Numbered from the stretch's first letter, positions 1-10,474 are shown. The stretch: 64,000 nucleotides of DNA from Burkholderiaceae bacterium (GCA_018261955.1 JAGTRK010000001.1:124001-188000); one strand, 5' to 3'. Made by a program: numbers and translations. The notes: generated by a model from the letters alone, not told the origin.

Positions 1-1224
1 CGCCAGCAAGACGGTGTGCGCTACTCTGCGCGTGATGTGGCGATTTACCGCGCGAATCAATTGAACATTCCGATTATTTTGGGCTCGGCAACACCCTCGT
101 TTGAAACATGGGCCAACGCGCAATCAGGTCGCTATGGTTTGCATTTTTTGCGCGACCGCGCCATCGCAGGGGCAAGCTTACCCAAAATACATCTATTGAA
201 TACCACTCAGCTGCCGGTGCAAGAGGGCTTGAGCGTGCCACTGGTTGAAGCGATTGACGGCGCGCTGTCGCGCGGGCAAATGAGTTTGATTTTTCAGAAC
301 CGCCGTGGTTATGCCCCCGTGGTGTATTGTACTTATTGCGGTTGGATGGCCGATTGCACCGCGTGCTCGGCGCATATGGTGTATCACAAAAATACCCGTC
401 GCCTGCACTGTCACCACTGCGGCACGCAACGCGCCATTCCCAAACAATGTCCGACCTGCGGCAACAGCGACATTGTGCCTTTGGGGCAGGGCACGCAACG
501 CTTGGAAGAGACCTTACAAGCGCGTTGGCCACGAGCGCGGGTATTGCGTTTGGATGCTGACTCAACGCGTGCCAAAGGCGCATTGGAAAAGCATTTGACG
601 CAGATTGCCGAGGGCGAAGTTGACATTGTGGTGGGCACACAAATTTTGGCCAAAGGACATGATTGGGACAACTTAACCGTGGTCGGTGTGTTGGATGTCG
701 ATGGCGGTTTGTTCGCGCAGGACTACCGCGCGCCAGAGCGTTTGTTTGCGCAACTGCAACAAGTCATCGGGCGCGCAGGGCGTGGGCAACTGGCTGGCGA
801 AGTATTGATTCAAAGCAGGTTTGTGGAACACAGCATGTGGGCGCATTTGTTGGCACACGATTTTGAATTGTTTGCGCAGGAAGAACTCATGGTGCGCGAA
901 CAGTTGGGCTTACCGCCGTTTGGGGCAAACGCGCTGTTTCAGGTCGGCGCGGATGCGTACAAAGATGCGCTGGCATTTGCACAAACCGCGCGGGAGTTGG
1001 CATTGGCGATTATTGCCGAGCAGCCACAGTTTACAACCATCACCATCAACGCCGCCGTACCGATGCACATGATGCGCGTCAAACATTCCGAACGTGCGCA
1101 AGTTTTGGTGGAGTGTGCTTCACGTGCGCGCCTACAAGCGTTTTTACCCTTGTGGCAACAGGCGATTGTGGCGCAAAAACCACGCCTGACTTGGCTGATT
1201 GAGGTGGATCCGGCAGATATATAA
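1..1224 (+). CDS. priA: Primosomal protein N' (PriA), C-terminal part
   Basis: The frame is open from base 1, so the gene starts upstream of the window and only about 407 C-terminal residues are present. PriA is the superfamily 2 helicase that restarts stalled replication forks by loading the primosome. The fragment begins in the conserved RYSARD region. It holds the PriA cysteine cluster of paired CxxC motifs (YCTYC, CTAC, CHHC, CPTC) that binds two zinc ions, then GTQ...LAKGHD and QVIGRAGRG of helicase motifs V and VI, and the PriA C-terminal domain. The zinc cluster inside the helicase core is diagnostic for PriA. It ends in an AT-rich spacer before the next gene. Confidence 0.95.
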   Translation, partial: RQQDGVRYSARDVAIYRANQLNIPIILGSATPSFETWANAQSGRYGLHFLRDRAIAGASLPKIHLLNTTQLPVQEGLSVPLVEAIDGALSRGQMSLIFQNRRGYAPVVYCTYCGWMADCTACSAHMVYHKNTRRLHCHHCGTQRAIPKQCPTCGNSDIVPLGQGTQRLEETLQARWPRARVLRLDADSTRAKGALEKHLTQIAEGEVDIVVGTQILAKGHDWDNLTVVGVLDVDGGLFAQDYRAPERLFAQLQQVIGRAGRGQLAGEVLIQSRFVEHSMWAHLLAHDFELFAQEELMVREQLGLPPFGANALFQVGADAYKDALAFAQTARELALAIIAEQPQFTTITINAAVPMHMMRVKHSERAQVLVECASRARLQAFLPLWQQAIVAQKPRLTWLIEVDPADI

Positions 1225-1439
1225 TCATTTAATCAATTGGTTAATAAATTATTTGATTGTTTGCTTAAATTACTGCTTGCGTTTTTATTCGCAATGGGCG
1301 TATTCTTATGTCATGAACAGTGAAACCGACGTTCACAACATAAAATAACTGATGTGCCACGCCACATTATTCGAGTGCTGAATGAATGCAATGCGAGAGG
1401 TTGTGACGTATCAGAGTCAATAATTTAAAGGAGAGCAGC
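1225..1439. other. Intergenic spacer, priA to flavoprotein gene
   Basis: This 215-bp spacer is AT-rich in its first half. No gene, tRNA or clear rho-independent hairpin is visible. The last bases hold the strong Shine-Dalgarno AAAGGAG for the following gene. A promoter for that gene must lie here or upstream, but no box pair close to consensus was found. Confidence 0.5.
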
Positions 1440-2717
1440 ATGGCGCATATTGTAATTATGGGTTCTGGTCTGGGTGGCATGACGCAAGCGTATGACATGC
1501 GTCATTTTGGTCGTAAAGAGGACAAAATTACCGTCGTATCCAACAACCCCACCTTTCATTTCACCCCTTCTAACCCTTGGGTTGCGGTCAATTGGCGCAA
1601 GCGTGAAGACATTGAGTTGGATGCGGCAACGTATCTTAAAAAGAAAAACATTGATTTTATCGGTGTCGGGGTCAAACGCGTACACCCAGAAAAAAACCAA
1701 CTTGAATTAGACGATGGCAGCACGGTCGATTATGACTACCTCATCATCTCGACAGGACCGAAATTGGCGTTTGATGAAATCGAAGGTTTTGGTCCTCATG
1801 GCGGTCATACTGAATCGATTTGCCACGTTGACCATGCGGTTCAATCTGCCGAAACTTGGGAAAAATTTGTACAAGCACCTGGACCGATTGTGGTCGGTGC
1901 GGTACAGGGCGCGTCGTGCTTCGGTCCTGCGTATGAATACTGCATGATTATGGAAACCGACTTGCGCCGCCGCAAAATCCGCGACCAAGTGCCGATGACT
2001 TTTGTCACTTCTGAGCCCTATATTGGACACCTCGGTTTGGGTGGTGTGGGTGACTCGAACGGCATGATAGAATCCATTTTTCGCAACCGCAGCATCAAAT
2101 GGATTTGCAATGCGAAAGTGACTAAGGTTGAGGCGGGTAAAATGTTCGTGACTGAAGTCAATGACGATGGCTCGGTTAAAAAAGAACACGAATTGCCGTT
2201 CAACTACTCCATGATGTTGCCTGCCTTTAAAGGCGTGGATGCGGTATTTGGGATTGAGGGCTTGACCAACCCGCGTGGCTTCATTTTGATTGATAAAAAA
2301 CAACGTAATCCGACCTATAAAAACATCTACGCCATCGGCGTGTGTGTAGCGATTCCACCCGTTGAAGCCACGCCTGTGCCTGTCGGCACACCCAAAACAG
2401 GCTTTATGATTGAGTCGATGGGCTTGACCACGGCCAAAAATATTCGTGCTGAACTGGATGGGCAAGAGCCGACCGAAGAAGCGACGTGGAACGCTTTCTG
2501 CTTGGCTGACTTTGGTGACCGTGGTGCGGCCTTTGTCGCCATGCCACAAATCCCACCGCGCAACACCAATTGGTTTGGTGAAGGCAAATGGGTGCATTAC
2601 GCCAAAGTGGCTTTTGAAAAATACTTTATGTACAAAATTAAAAAAGGCACTGCCGAAACTTTTTACGAAAAGATGGCTTTGGATGCATTGGGTATTATTA
2701 AACTGAAAAATAAATAA
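1440..2717 (+). CDS. Sulfide:quinone oxidoreductase-like flavoprotein
   Basis: This 425-residue NAD(P)/FAD-dependent oxidoreductase begins with an FAD-binding Rossmann motif (GSGLGG, residues 8-13) and has a second dinucleotide signature near STGPK. Sulfide:quinone oxidoreductases oxidise sulfide to polysulfide and pass electrons to membrane quinones. Their redox cysteines are visible: C128 (SICHVDHA), C160 (GASCFGPAYE) and C302 (GVCVAIPP), the last beside the PKTGFMIES segment of the FAD/quinone region. C128 and C160 fall where classical SQRs have them; the third is shifted towards the N-terminus, so the subtype is not assigned. The Shine-Dalgarno AAAGGAG fixes the ATG. The gene is monocistronic and ends at a strong terminator. 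A related flavocytochrome c subunit or another disulfide oxidoreductase is less likely. Confidence 0.8.
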   Translation: MAHIVIMGSGLGGMTQAYDMRHFGRKEDKITVVSNNPTFHFTPSNPWVAVNWRKREDIELDAATYLKKKNIDFIGVGVKRVHPEKNQLELDDGSTVDYDYLIISTGPKLAFDEIEGFGPHGGHTESICHVDHAVQSAETWEKFVQAPGPIVVGAVQGASCFGPAYEYCMIMETDLRRRKIRDQVPMTFVTSEPYIGHLGLGGVGDSNGMIESIFRNRSIKWICNAKVTKVEAGKMFVTEVNDDGSVKKEHELPFNYSMMLPAFKGVDAVFGIEGLTNPRGFILIDKKQRNPTYKNIYAIGVCVAIPPVEATPVPVGTPKTGFMIESMGLTTAKNIRAELDGQEPTEEATWNAFCLADFGDRGAAFVAMPQIPPRNTNWFGEGKWVHYAKVAFEKYFMYKIKKGTAETFYEKMALDALGIIKLKNK

Positions 2718-2749
2718 TGCTGACGTTTGCGGATACCTTATCCATTGAT

Positions 2750-2780
2750 AAACCCCTCAAAAACGAGGGGTTTATTTTAT
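2750..2780 (+). terminator. Rho-independent terminator after the SQR-like gene
   Basis: A 9-bp perfect stem, AAACCCCTC (2750-2758) with GAGGGGTTT (2765-2773), encloses a six-base A-rich loop and is followed by a T-rich tail. It lies 33 bp after the SQR-like stop codon and ends that transcript. Confidence 0.85.
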
Positions 2781-2901
2781 TGCTGGCGCAGCGGTTCACC
2801 ACACAAATGAACAAAGCAATGCCCGAATCCTTGTCGCGTATTCTGCTATAGTTCGCGTGAATGGTGCATCATTTTTTTCAGTTTTTATTTCGGAAGTCCA
2901 T

Positions 2902-3603
2902 ATGCTCAAGCACTTTAACCTCAACGCAAACGGACGAGATTTTTTTGTCGGCGATATTCATGGTTGTTTTTACTTATTGGATGAGGCGATGCTGCGCGTG
3001 GATTTTGATGAGCGCGTGGATCGGCTATTCAGTGTGGGCGACTTGATTGACCGTGGCGAGTTCTCTGAGCAGGTGGCAGATTGGTTGGTGCGCCCATATT
3101 TTCATGCGGTGCGTGGCAATCACGAACAAACGCTGTTGGATGCGCACGCAAAAAAAGTGGATGAAGATTTCCACCGAATGCTCGGTGGTGATTGGTGGTA
3201 TGACTTGGATTTATCTCAATCCGACAAGCAAAACATCATTGATGCGGTGGATGCGCTGCCCTTGATGCTGTCGGTGGACACGGCGCAGGGGGTCATCGGC
3301 TTGGTGCACGCCGAGGTTTGGGGCTATGATTGGGTGCGAGCGCGTCAAATTTTGAGCGAACCCAATACCCTATATTACGAGCAACTGTTGACTTCCTCTT
3401 TGTGGCGACGCAGTAAAATTTTGCACAACGACCGCGCCCATGTGTCTGGCGCGGATGTGGTGGCGGTCGGGCATACGCCTGTCCAAAAAATTCAGGCTTT
3501 GGGCAACGTGGTGTATTTAGACACGGGTGTGGGTTATTCTGAATTCCAACAAACAGTTCATTTAACGCAAGCGCGAGCACTTTTTGATGCCGTTTCCAAA
3601 TAG
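2902..3603 (+). CDS. Metallophosphoesterase, PPP-type protein phosphatase
   Basis: This 233-residue calcineurin-like phosphoesterase has the ordered metal-binding motifs of PPP serine/threonine phosphatases: GDIHG, GDLIDRG, RGNHE, then a histidine in LVHAE and GHTP near the end. Bacterial members of this size include the PrpA/PrpB and lambda phosphatase type; diadenosine tetraphosphatase is a related alternative. The open frame reaches back to a GTG at 2857. The ATG at 2902 is preferred because GGAAG precedes it by five bases and the conserved region follows directly. It stands alone between a terminator and the convergent yhbY-like gene. The substrate cannot be told from sequence. Confidence 0.8.
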   Translation: MLKHFNLNANGRDFFVGDIHGCFYLLDEAMLRVDFDERVDRLFSVGDLIDRGEFSEQVADWLVRPYFHAVRGNHEQTLLDAHAKKVDEDFHRMLGGDWWYDLDLSQSDKQNIIDAVDALPLMLSVDTAQGVIGLVHAEVWGYDWVRARQILSEPNTLYYEQLLTSSLWRRSKILHNDRAHVSGADVVAVGHTPVQKIQALGNVVYLDTGVGYSEFQQTVHLTQARALFDAVSK

Positions 3604-3630
3604 TTCTCTGGGCTAAAGGTGCAAAAATCT

Positions 3631-4134
3631 TTACCCCATGCTTTTTTTCGCGCTCACGGTTTTTTTCTTCGCACGCTTGACATTGCCACCTTGGGTCACA
3701 CGCTCATTGCCTTTGACCAAGACATTTTTCGCACGCGGACGTTCATTCGGCGAGGCTTGTTTGACAATGGTGACGCGGCGCACACCCGCACCTTTGGTTT
3801 TTGTGCCCTGCTCATCCCCCATCAGACTTTGTGCGAAGGTCTGTTTTTTCGGTGCGCGACTGCTGGGACGGTAGATGACCAATAATTTGCCAATGTGTTG
3901 TACCAGTACCGCATTCAACCGCTCACAGATGGTTTGCGCATAACCCGCACGGGTTTCTTTTTCATCCGAGAACACGCGGATTTTAATCAATTGGTGCACA
4001 GTCAATGCGTTTTCAGTCTCTTTGATGATCGCTTCGCTCAAACCCGCATCGCCAATCATGACCACGGGTGATAATTCATGCGCCTGTGCGCGCAAAGCCG
4101 AACGCTCGGCGGAAGTTAAGGTTAAAATGCTCAT
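3631..4134 (-). CDS. yhbY: YhbY-family (CRM domain) RNA-binding protein
   Basis: Residues 1-100 form a CRS1-YhbY (CRM) domain. This small RNA-binding fold in E. coli YhbY associates with pre-50S ribosomal particles. The signature segments LTSAERSALRAQAH, GLSEAIIKE and LIKIRV are present, with GDAG in place of the usual GxxG loop. About 65 strongly basic residues follow (PKKQT, KTKGAG, AKKKTVSAKK), making this 167-residue protein longer than the roughly 97 residues of E. coli YhbY; such tails occur in betaproteobacterial homologues. The start at 4134 begins the conserved domain; the upstream open frame is probably 5' untranslated. It is divergent from rlmE, a neighbour that fits a role in 50S biogenesis. 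Confidence 0.88.
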   Translation of the reverse strand: MSILTLTSAERSALRAQAHELSPVVMIGDAGLSEAIIKETENALTVHQLIKIRVFSDEKETRAGYAQTICERLNAVLVQHIGKLLVIYRPSSRAPKKQTFAQSLMGDEQGTKTKGAGVRRVTIVKQASPNERPRAKNVLVKGNERVTQGGNVKRAKKKTVSAKKSMG

Positions 4135-4253
4135 TCGTTGATTGCCTGTTTGAATATATTGAAATGATGCGCCGCATGGTTCAAGTCGCGCACAATACGT
4201 TTGACCGACATTATCCCTTAATCCGCACCACACCGTGATGGTTTATATTGTTT

Positions 4254-4889
4254 ATGACTGCCAAGAAAAACAAATCCAATGCTTCGTGGGTTCATGCCCA
4301 CATCAATGACCCCTACGTGAAGATGGCGCAAAAAGACGGCTATCGCGCGCGCGCAGCGTATAAACTCAAAGAAATCGATGACGAGTATCATTTGATCAAA
4401 GCGGGTATGGTCATCGTCGATTTAGGTTCAACCCCTGGTAGTTGGTCGCAAATTGCGCGTGAAAAACTCTCCGCTAAAGGTACACTGAATGGGCGGGTGA
4501 TTGCGTTGGATTTATTGCCAATGGAGCCGATTGCCGATGTGGATTTTATCTTGGGTGATTTCCGCGAAGATGCGGTATTGGAACAACTACAACATTTGGT
4601 CGGAAATGCCAAGGTTGACCTTGTTTTATCGGATATGGCCCCCAATTTATCAGGCATTGCCTCAGTGGATGCGGCACGGATTGAGCACATTTCGGAACTG
4701 GCTTTGGATTTTGCACAGCATCATTTACAAACCAACGGTGCGTTGCTGATTAAAACCTTTCATGGCGCGGCGTACGATGGCATTGTCAAACAGTTTCGCG
4801 CGCTGTTCAAACAAGTGCACATCCGCAAACCAAAAGCCTCGCGTGCGCACTCAGCAGAAACCTTCATATTGGGGCGCGGACTTAAATAA
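4254..4889 (+). CDS. rlmE: 23S rRNA 2'-O-methyltransferase RlmE (FtsJ/RrmJ)
   Basis: RlmE methylates the ribose of U2552 in the 23S rRNA A-loop, a late step of 50S assembly. The 211-residue protein shows the FtsJ fold: YKLKEID with the first catalytic lysine, the SAM-binding [19 protein letters not shown] with the catalytic aspartate, LIKTFHG with the second lysine, and HSAETF with the glutamate, giving the K-D-K-E set. ATG at 4254 is chosen over an in-frame TTG two codons earlier. The ribosome site is weak. It lies directly upstream of ftsH in the usual proteobacterial order. Confidence 0.96.
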   Translation: MTAKKNKSNASWVHAHINDPYVKMAQKDGYRARAAYKLKEIDDEYHLIKAGMVIVDLGSTPGSWSQIAREKLSAKGTLNGRVIALDLLPMEPIADVDFILGDFREDAVLEQLQHLVGNAKVDLVLSDMAPNLSGIASVDAARIEHISELALDFAQHHLQTNGALLIKTFHGAAYDGIVKQFRALFKQVHIRKPKASRAHSAETFILGRGLK

Positions 4890-4910
4890 TTCGCAATTTT
4901 GCCGTACAAT
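4882..4910 (+). promoter_or_regulatory. Possible promoter of ftsH
   Basis: A TACAAT -10 element (4905-4910) lies about 40 bp before the ftsH start. The -35 position 17 bases upstream reads TTAAAT, a weak match overlapping the rlmE stop. It may supplement readthrough from rlmE. Confidence 0.35.
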
Positions 4911-4951
4911 GGGGCATTCATATATCTTCGCACGGCGATTAGGAGCACGAT

Positions 4952-6952
4952 TTGAAAAGCAACACTTGGACACGCTGGCTTTTTTGGGCATTGGGTTTGA
5001 TGTTGGTGTGGTACACCTTCCAGCAAGCCGAACATTTGCAAAAAAACAAAGCCCCCGAGGTCAGTTACAGTGAATTCATCAGCAAGGTCAAAGCCAATGA
5101 AATCAAAGAGGTTGAAATCAAAGGCAATGAACTTGTGGTCACGCCAAATGAGGGCGTGAAATTCAATTTGATTTCGCCGCCTGACAACACCTTGGTGAAA
5201 ACCTTGTTGGAAAGCAACGTCAAGGTCACAGGACGACAAGTTGAAGGCACCAGTTTTTGGCAAAGTTTACTCTTTGCCTTTCTCCCCATTCTCGTGATTG
5301 GTGGTTTGCTGTTCTTCATGATGCGCCAAATGAATGGCGGTAAAAACGGCATGATGTCGGTCGGTAAATCGCGCGCGCGTCTGCAAGACGACTCTGCGAA
5401 AAACATCACGTTCACGGATGTTGCGGGCTGTGATGAAGCTAAAGAAGAAGTCAAAGAAGTGGTGGACTTTCTCAAAGACCCCGCAAAATTTCAAAAACTC
5501 GGCGGTAGCATTCCGCACGGGATTTTATTGGTCGGCCCTCCCGGGACAGGTAAAACCTTGCTCGCCAAAGCGATTGCGGGCGAAGCGCGTGTGCCGTTTT
5601 TCAGTGTCTCTGGTTCTGACTTCGTAGAAATGTTCGTCGGCGTGGGCGCGTCACGTGTACGTGATATGTTTGAGGAAGCCAAGAAAAAAGCCCCGTGTAT
5701 TGTGTTTGTCGATGAGATTGATGCGGTCGGTCGCCACCGTGGTTCGGGTACGGGCGGTGGCAACGATGAGCGCGAGCAAACCTTGAACCAAATGCTGGTT
5801 GAGATGGATGGTTTTGAAGGCAATTCGGGCGTGATTGTGATTGCCGCGACCAACCGTGCCGATGTTTTGGACAAAGCCTTGCTGCGCCCCGGTCGCTTTG
5901 ATCGCCAAGTCTATGTCGGTTTGCCCGATATTCGCGGGCGTGAGCAAATTTTACTCGTACACATGCGCAAAGTACCTGTCGCCAAAGATGTCAACGCCAG
6001 TGTGATTGCGCGCGGTACACCGGGATTCTCGGGTGCGGATTTGGCGAACTTGGTTAATGAGGCCGCGCTGTTCGCCGCACGTCGCAACAAACGCTTGGTT
6101 GAAATGCAAGACTTTGAAGACGCCAAAGACAAAATTTTCATGGGACCTGAGCGTCGCTCGACCGTGATGCGCGAAGAAGAACGCCGCGCCACGGCGTATC
6201 ACGAATCGGGTCATGCGGTGGTCGCTGAGTTGTTGCCCAACTCTGACCCTGTGCACAAAGTTACCATCATGCCGCGCGGTTGGGCATTGGGCGTGACGTG
6301 GCAGTTGCCTGAGTTTGACAAATACTCCAAATACGCGAGCAATATTTTGGATGAAATCGCTGTATTGTTCGGCGGTCGCGCGGCTGAGGAAGTGTTTCTC
6401 AATGCGCGCAGTACGGGCGCATCGAATGATTTTGAACGCGCCACAGCATTGGCTCGTGATATGGTGGCGAAATTCGGTATGACCGATGCCCTCGGACCGA
6501 TGGTGTATATTGACAACGACAGCGGTGCGGGCGGTATGAGTTTTAATCGCGCAGTTTCAGAAGAAACCCAGCAACGCGTGGATGCGGAAATTCGCAAAAT
6601 CTTGGACACGCAGTATGCGCTGGCGCGTAAATTGTTAGAGGACAACCGCGACAAAGTTGAGGCCATGACCGCCGCGCTGATGGAGTGGGAAACCATAGAC
6701 CGTGAGCAAGTACAGGACATTATGGCAGGCTTGCCTCCGCGTCCACCGAAACCACCAACGGTCAACGCCGACTCAGCGAACGATGTGCCTGCTGATGATA
6801 CAGCGGATGCCGAAGCCAAGCCAGAGACCCCCGCGCCCATCATCAGCCCAGCGTTTGTCAGTGTGGCGGATGAACTCAAGTCGGATGTGGATGCGCCCGC
6901 AGTGAACCCCCCTGCGCCAGCGCACACAGATGGCAAACGACCTTTGTTTTAA
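4952..6952 (+). CDS. ftsH: ATP-dependent zinc metalloprotease FtsH
   Basis: FtsH is the membrane-anchored AAA+ protease that degrades misfolded membrane proteins and regulatory substrates. The 666 residues show transmembrane segment 1 (about 9-24), a periplasmic domain, transmembrane segment 2 (about 106-124), Walker A GPPGTGKT (195-202), Walker B IVFVDEID, the second region of homology ([19 protein letters not shown]), and the zinc-protease motif HESGH (417-421). The C-terminus has a long proline-, alanine- and aspartate-rich tail (about 595-660), a low-complexity extension. The start is TTG, preceded by AGGAG at good spacing. A strong terminator follows. Confidence 0.98.
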   Translation: MKSNTWTRWLFWALGLMLVWYTFQQAEHLQKNKAPEVSYSEFISKVKANEIKEVEIKGNELVVTPNEGVKFNLISPPDNTLVKTLLESNVKVTGRQVEGTSFWQSLLFAFLPILVIGGLLFFMMRQMNGGKNGMMSVGKSRARLQDDSAKNITFTDVAGCDEAKEEVKEVVDFLKDPAKFQKLGGSIPHGILLVGPPGTGKTLLAKAIAGEARVPFFSVSGSDFVEMFVGVGASRVRDMFEEAKKKAPCIVFVDEIDAVGRHRGSGTGGGNDEREQTLNQMLVEMDGFEGNSGVIVIAATNRADVLDKALLRPGRFDRQVYVGLPDIRGREQILLVHMRKVPVAKDVNASVIARGTPGFSGADLANLVNEAALFAARRNKRLVEMQDFEDAKDKIFMGPERRSTVMREEERRATAYHESGHAVVAELLPNSDPVHKVTIMPRGWALGVTWQLPEFDKYSKYASNILDEIAVLFGGRAAEEVFLNARSTGASNDFERATALARDMVAKFGMTDALGPMVYIDNDSGAGGMSFNRAVSEETQQRVDAEIRKILDTQYALARKLLEDNRDKVEAMTAALMEWETIDREQVQDIMAGLPPRPPKPPTVNADSANDVPADDTADAEAKPETPAPIISPAFVSVADELKSDVDAPAVNPPAPAHTDGKRPLF

Positions 6953-6974
6953 TTGAAACATCCAATGAAATGAT

Positions 6975-7006
6975 AAAAAAGCCACTATACTACGGTGGCT
7001 TTTTTT
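6975..7006 (+). terminator. Rho-independent terminator after ftsH
   Basis: An 11-bp perfect stem, AAAAAAGCCAC (6975-6985) with GTGGCTTTTTT (6995-7005), encloses a nine-base loop and ends in a T run. It sits 23 bp after the ftsH stop and 31 bp before the next start codon. Confidence 0.9.
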
Positions 7007-7036
7007 CATACCGCACACACCAAACATGAACCAAAC

Positions 7037-8968
7037 ATGACCCGTCCACTCACTGATCTTTGCGCATTGCTGTTTGATTCCGATGAATCAAATGCGGGCT
7101 GTCGTTTGTTGCAAAACGCGCAGCGCAGTTGGGTGATTCATGCGCCTTCTACGCCAACCCATGCACGCGAACATGCGCAGCAGGTTGAACAATTGCGCGA
7201 AGATTTGCACGACATTCAAGCCAGCGCGCAATCTGGGTGGTTTGTTGTACTCAACTTGTCGTTTGAGGCGTACAGCGCGTTTTCTGCCTCCGAGCATTTG
7301 CCGCTCGTTGACAAACCACGCGCCGATGCGGCTCTAAGCACCACACCGTGGTTGCAGGCGGTCGCGTTCAAATCATCCGAATCGATGACGCGCAGCGAGG
7401 CTTTGAGTTGGTTGCGCGCGCATTCAGAGGCTGTGTCATGGCACTTGGACACCGCCCACGCGCACACCACGCTTGAGCAATTTGAGTGCGATGTGCGCGA
7501 TATCAGCGAGCGCATTGCCGATGGGCAAACCTATCAAGTCAACCTAACCCATGCGTACCGCACACAGTTGCGGGCGTTTTCACCGAACCACCCTGACCAT
7601 GCGCTGTACGCTTGCTTTGCGCATGGCGTGCAGGATGCCAATATTGCTTATGGTGGTGTGTGTTTATTCCCTGAAACCAGTGTGTTGTCCTTCTCGCCCG
7701 AACTGTTTTTTGAACTCGACGAGCACACCTTGCGCACGCGTCCGATGAAAGGCACGGCATCGGTTGGTCAAACATCGGAGGAAACAGCGCAACGTGCGCA
7801 AACGTTGGCCAACGACCCCAAAAACCGCGCTGAGAATTTAATGATTGTCGATTTAATGCGCAATGATGTGGCGCGTTTACCGCAAACCACGACCGTCACC
7901 GTACCCGATTTGTTCAGCGTCCATGCGCATGGGACGGTGTTGCAAATGACCTCAACGGTACAGGCGCGTTTATCCGAACAACCGAGTCTGTGGCAGGTGT
8001 TCGACGCACTGTTTCCCTGCGGTTCGATTACAGGCGCACCCAAACACGAAACCTTAAAAATCATTCAAAGCATTGAACCATATGCAAGGGGCGCGTATTG
8101 CGGTGCGCTTGGATTGATAGAGCAAGGAGCTTCGCCCGACACCTACCGTGCACGGTTCAACGTGGCGATTCGCACCCTCGAGACCAGTGCCGTGCCGACA
8201 AAAGACGCATTGGGCATCCACCACTGGCAGATACAAGGCTCGGTCGGTGCGGGGATTACTTATGATTCGGTTGCTGTGGATGAATGGGATGAGTGTGTGC
8301 TCAAAAGCCAGTTTTTTGCGCGGCATACGAGCGCATTTGAATTGATTGAAACCATGCGCGTTGAAAAGACAAGCATTGCGCAAGCCATGCTCACATTGCA
8401 TCACCAGCGTATGAAACACAGTGCGTCTACACTCGGATTTGTGTGGTCTGATGCGGCGTTTGCACAAGCGATTGAGTCTGCCTGCGTGCCGATTCAATCT
8501 GATGCAGGCTATCGATTGCGCTTGTCGTTGAGCACGGCTGGTGTTTTTCAAACGCAGACCACGCCTTTGGAAAAATTGCCTGAAGTCTTGGATTTTGCGA
8601 TTTATCCCGAACGCACCCACAGCCAAAATCCGATGTTGGCGCATAAAACCTCCATGCGCCAGTTGTATCACCGTGCGCTGGCGCAAGCCAAATCTCAGAA
8701 TTTATTTGATTGTGTTTTCCTCAATGAAAAAGGCGAGGTGACTGAAGGGGCGCGCTCGTGTATTTTTGTGCAACTCGATGGGAATTGGTACACACCACCG
8801 CTGTCGTGTGGTGTGTTGCCCAGTGTTCAAAGAGCCCACACTTTAAACGATGCGTCATTCCATGCACAAGAGCGAGTGCTCACACTGGATGATTTGCGCT
8901 GCGCACAGAACATTCGTTTGGGCAATGCACTGTACGGCTTGCGCCCCGCGCGGTGGGTGGCGGCGTAA
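7037..8968 (+). CDS. pabBC: Fused aminodeoxychorismate synthase component I / aminodeoxychorismate lyase
   Basis: Two folate-pathway enzymes are joined in about 643 residues. The N-terminal 430 residues are PabB-like chorismate-binding (EADVKEFxxR-type core seen as SERIADGQTYQVNLTH, RPMKGTA, MIVDLMRNDVAR, GSITGAPK). They convert chorismate to 4-amino-4-deoxychorismate using ammonia from PabA. The C-terminal 200 residues, starting near FELIETMRV, are a class IV PLP-dependent aminotransferase fold like PabC, which releases p-aminobenzoate and pyruvate. The start at 7037 begins the conserved region. The gene is isolated between a terminator and convergent pyrE. No pabA lies nearby. Confidence 0.92.
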   Translation: MTRPLTDLCALLFDSDESNAGCRLLQNAQRSWVIHAPSTPTHAREHAQQVEQLREDLHDIQASAQSGWFVVLNLSFEAYSAFSASEHLPLVDKPRADAALSTTPWLQAVAFKSSESMTRSEALSWLRAHSEAVSWHLDTAHAHTTLEQFECDVRDISERIADGQTYQVNLTHAYRTQLRAFSPNHPDHALYACFAHGVQDANIAYGGVCLFPETSVLSFSPELFFELDEHTLRTRPMKGTASVGQTSEETAQRAQTLANDPKNRAENLMIVDLMRNDVARLPQTTTVTVPDLFSVHAHGTVLQMTSTVQARLSEQPSLWQVFDALFPCGSITGAPKHETLKIIQSIEPYARGAYCGALGLIEQGASPDTYRARFNVAIRTLETSAVPTKDALGIHHWQIQGSVGAGITYDSVAVDEWDECVLKSQFFARHTSAFELIETMRVEKTSIAQAMLTLHHQRMKHSASTLGFVWSDAAFAQAIESACVPIQSDAGYRLRLSLSTAGVFQTQTTPLEKLPEVLDFAIYPERTHSQNPMLAHKTSMRQLYHRALAQAKSQNLFDCVFLNEKGEVTEGARSCIFVQLDGNWYTPPLSCGVLPSVQRAHTLNDASFHAQERVLTLDDLRCAQNIRLGNALYGLRPARWVAA

Positions 8969-8969
8969 T

Positions 8970-9638
8970 TTAAATACCGTAGTTCGCGCGGTATTGTTTG
9001 ACCGCATGTTGGTATTGGGTCAATTCGGGTGCGGATTGCGCGTCCAAATAGGTCATTAAATCGCTCAAGTTGGCAATCGCAAACACAGGGATACCAAAGT
9101 CTTTTTCCACCATTTGCACCGCAGAAAACTCGCCCACATCCTGCGCCGTACCACTTTTTTCCATGCGGTCTAAGGCAATCAATACCGCGACAGGCGTTGC
9201 ACCTGCGGCTTTGAGCATGTTCACTGACTCACGTACCGAAGTGCCCGCCGAAATCACATCATCGACAATCACCACGCGCTTGCCCGCCAGCGGCGCACCG
9301 ACCAGCGTACCACCTTCGCCGTGGTCTTTGGCTTCTTTGCGGTTGTAGGCGTAGGGGATGTTGTGTCCCTTTTGTGCCAACGCCATTGCAGTGGCTGCTG
9401 CCAAAGTGATGCCTTTGTATGCAGGTCCAAACAGGGCATCAAATTGAAAACCCGTTGCGATTTTATCCAACAAAACCCGCGCATAGCCCTCGGCCAATTG
9501 CTGCAAACTCGCGCCATCGTAAAACAGACCCGCATTAAAAAAATACGGCGATAAACGCCCCGCTTTGGTTTTAAATTCACCAAAGCGCAAAACCTCTTGT
9601 TTGACGGCAAATTCGATAAATTGTTGTGCTGTGTTCAT
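8970..9638 (-). CDS. pyrE: Orotate phosphoribosyltransferase
   Basis: PyrE joins orotate and PRPP to give OMP in pyrimidine synthesis. The 222-residue protein has the type I PRTase fold, with the PRPP-binding loop [16 protein letters not shown] and the flexible catalytic loop around [12 protein letters not shown]. Length matches the family. It follows tatC by one base and is probably the last gene of the his-tat transcript; it ends one base from the convergent pabBC stop. Confidence 0.96.
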   Translation of the reverse strand: MNTAQQFIEFAVKQEVLRFGEFKTKAGRLSPYFFNAGLFYDGASLQQLAEGYARVLLDKIATGFQFDALFGPAYKGITLAAATAMALAQKGHNIPYAYNRKEAKDHGEGGTLVGAPLAGKRVVIVDDVISAGTSVRESVNMLKAAGATPVAVLIALDRMEKSGTAQDVGEFSAVQMVEKDFGIPVFAIANLSDLMTYLDAQSAPELTQYQHAVKQYRANYGI

Positions 9639-9639
9639 A

Positions 9640-10407
9640 TCAATCTTCTGTTTCTAAATCCACTTTGGGCGCGACCCAGTGCGCCACGAAAACCCCAACT
9701 TCATACAAAACCACCAAGGGCACGGCGAGCAAGAGCATCGACACCGCATCGGGCGGCGTGACCAAAGCCGAGACGGCAAACGCGCCAACGATCATATAGG
9801 GACGCGCGTTTTTGAGTTGTGCGACACTGACAAAGCCCAATTTGACCAAGACCACCACCACCACAGGCACTTCAAACGCCAAACCAAACGCCAAGAACAT
9901 GGTCAGACCAAAACTCAAATAGTTGTCAATATCGGTCGCCATTTCCACGCCCAATGGGGTGATTTGCGCCATAAAGTGAAACACGGTTGGGAACACCAAA
10001 AAGTAAGCAAACGCCGTACCGATTAAAAACAATAAATACGATGAAGTCACTACAGGTATCACCAATTTTTTCTCACGCGCATACAACCCAGGAGCGACAA
10101 ACGCCCACACCTGATACAGCACCACGGGTAGGGCAATCACAAACGCCACCCACAGCGCGAACTTAATCGGCACAAAAAAGTTCGAGGTCACTTCGGTGGA
10201 AATCATGCGCGCACCCTCGGGCAGGCTGGCAAGCATGGGCGCGGAGAAAAAACCAAAGATTTGGTTGCGCCAGTAAAACAACACCAAGAACACCAACAAA
10301 ACCGCCACAGATGCGCGCACAATGCGCGTGCGCAGTTCAACCAAATGTCCCATCCAACCTGCGAGGTGGTCGGTTTCTGTTTCGGGGGGCGGGAGGTTTG
10401 AGGTCAT
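9640..10407 (-). CDS. tatC: Twin-arginine translocase subunit TatC
   Basis: TatC is the polytopic receptor for twin-arginine signal peptides in the Tat export complex. The 255 residues carry the conserved N-terminal [13 protein letters not shown] segment, six hydrophobic helices and the FxxxFGLAFE-like motif ([12 protein letters not shown]). The open frame extends 25 residues further upstream, but MTSNLPPPE at 10407 starts the family-like sequence. The gap to tatB is 67 bp. Confidence 0.95.
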   Translation of the reverse strand: MTSNLPPPETETDHLAGWMGHLVELRTRIVRASVAVLLVFLVLFYWRNQIFGFFSAPMLASLPEGARMISTEVTSNFFVPIKFALWVAFVIALPVVLYQVWAFVAPGLYAREKKLVIPVVTSSYLLFLIGTAFAYFLVFPTVFHFMAQITPLGVEMATDIDNYLSFGLTMFLAFGLAFEVPVVVVVLVKLGFVSVAQLKNARPYMIVGAFAVSALVTPPDAVSMLLLAVPLVVLYEVGVFVAHWVAPKVDLETED

Positions 10408-10474
10408 GTGCTTTGGGCTGGATGCAAAATGTGACTTGGAATTTGATTCAATTCTGAATATCACAACAGGGTGT

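Noticed and set aside
1707-2597. 296-codon open frame opposite the SQR-like gene
   Set aside because: It mirrors the codon pattern of a clear flavoprotein gene on the other strand, with no ribosome site or recognisable domain.
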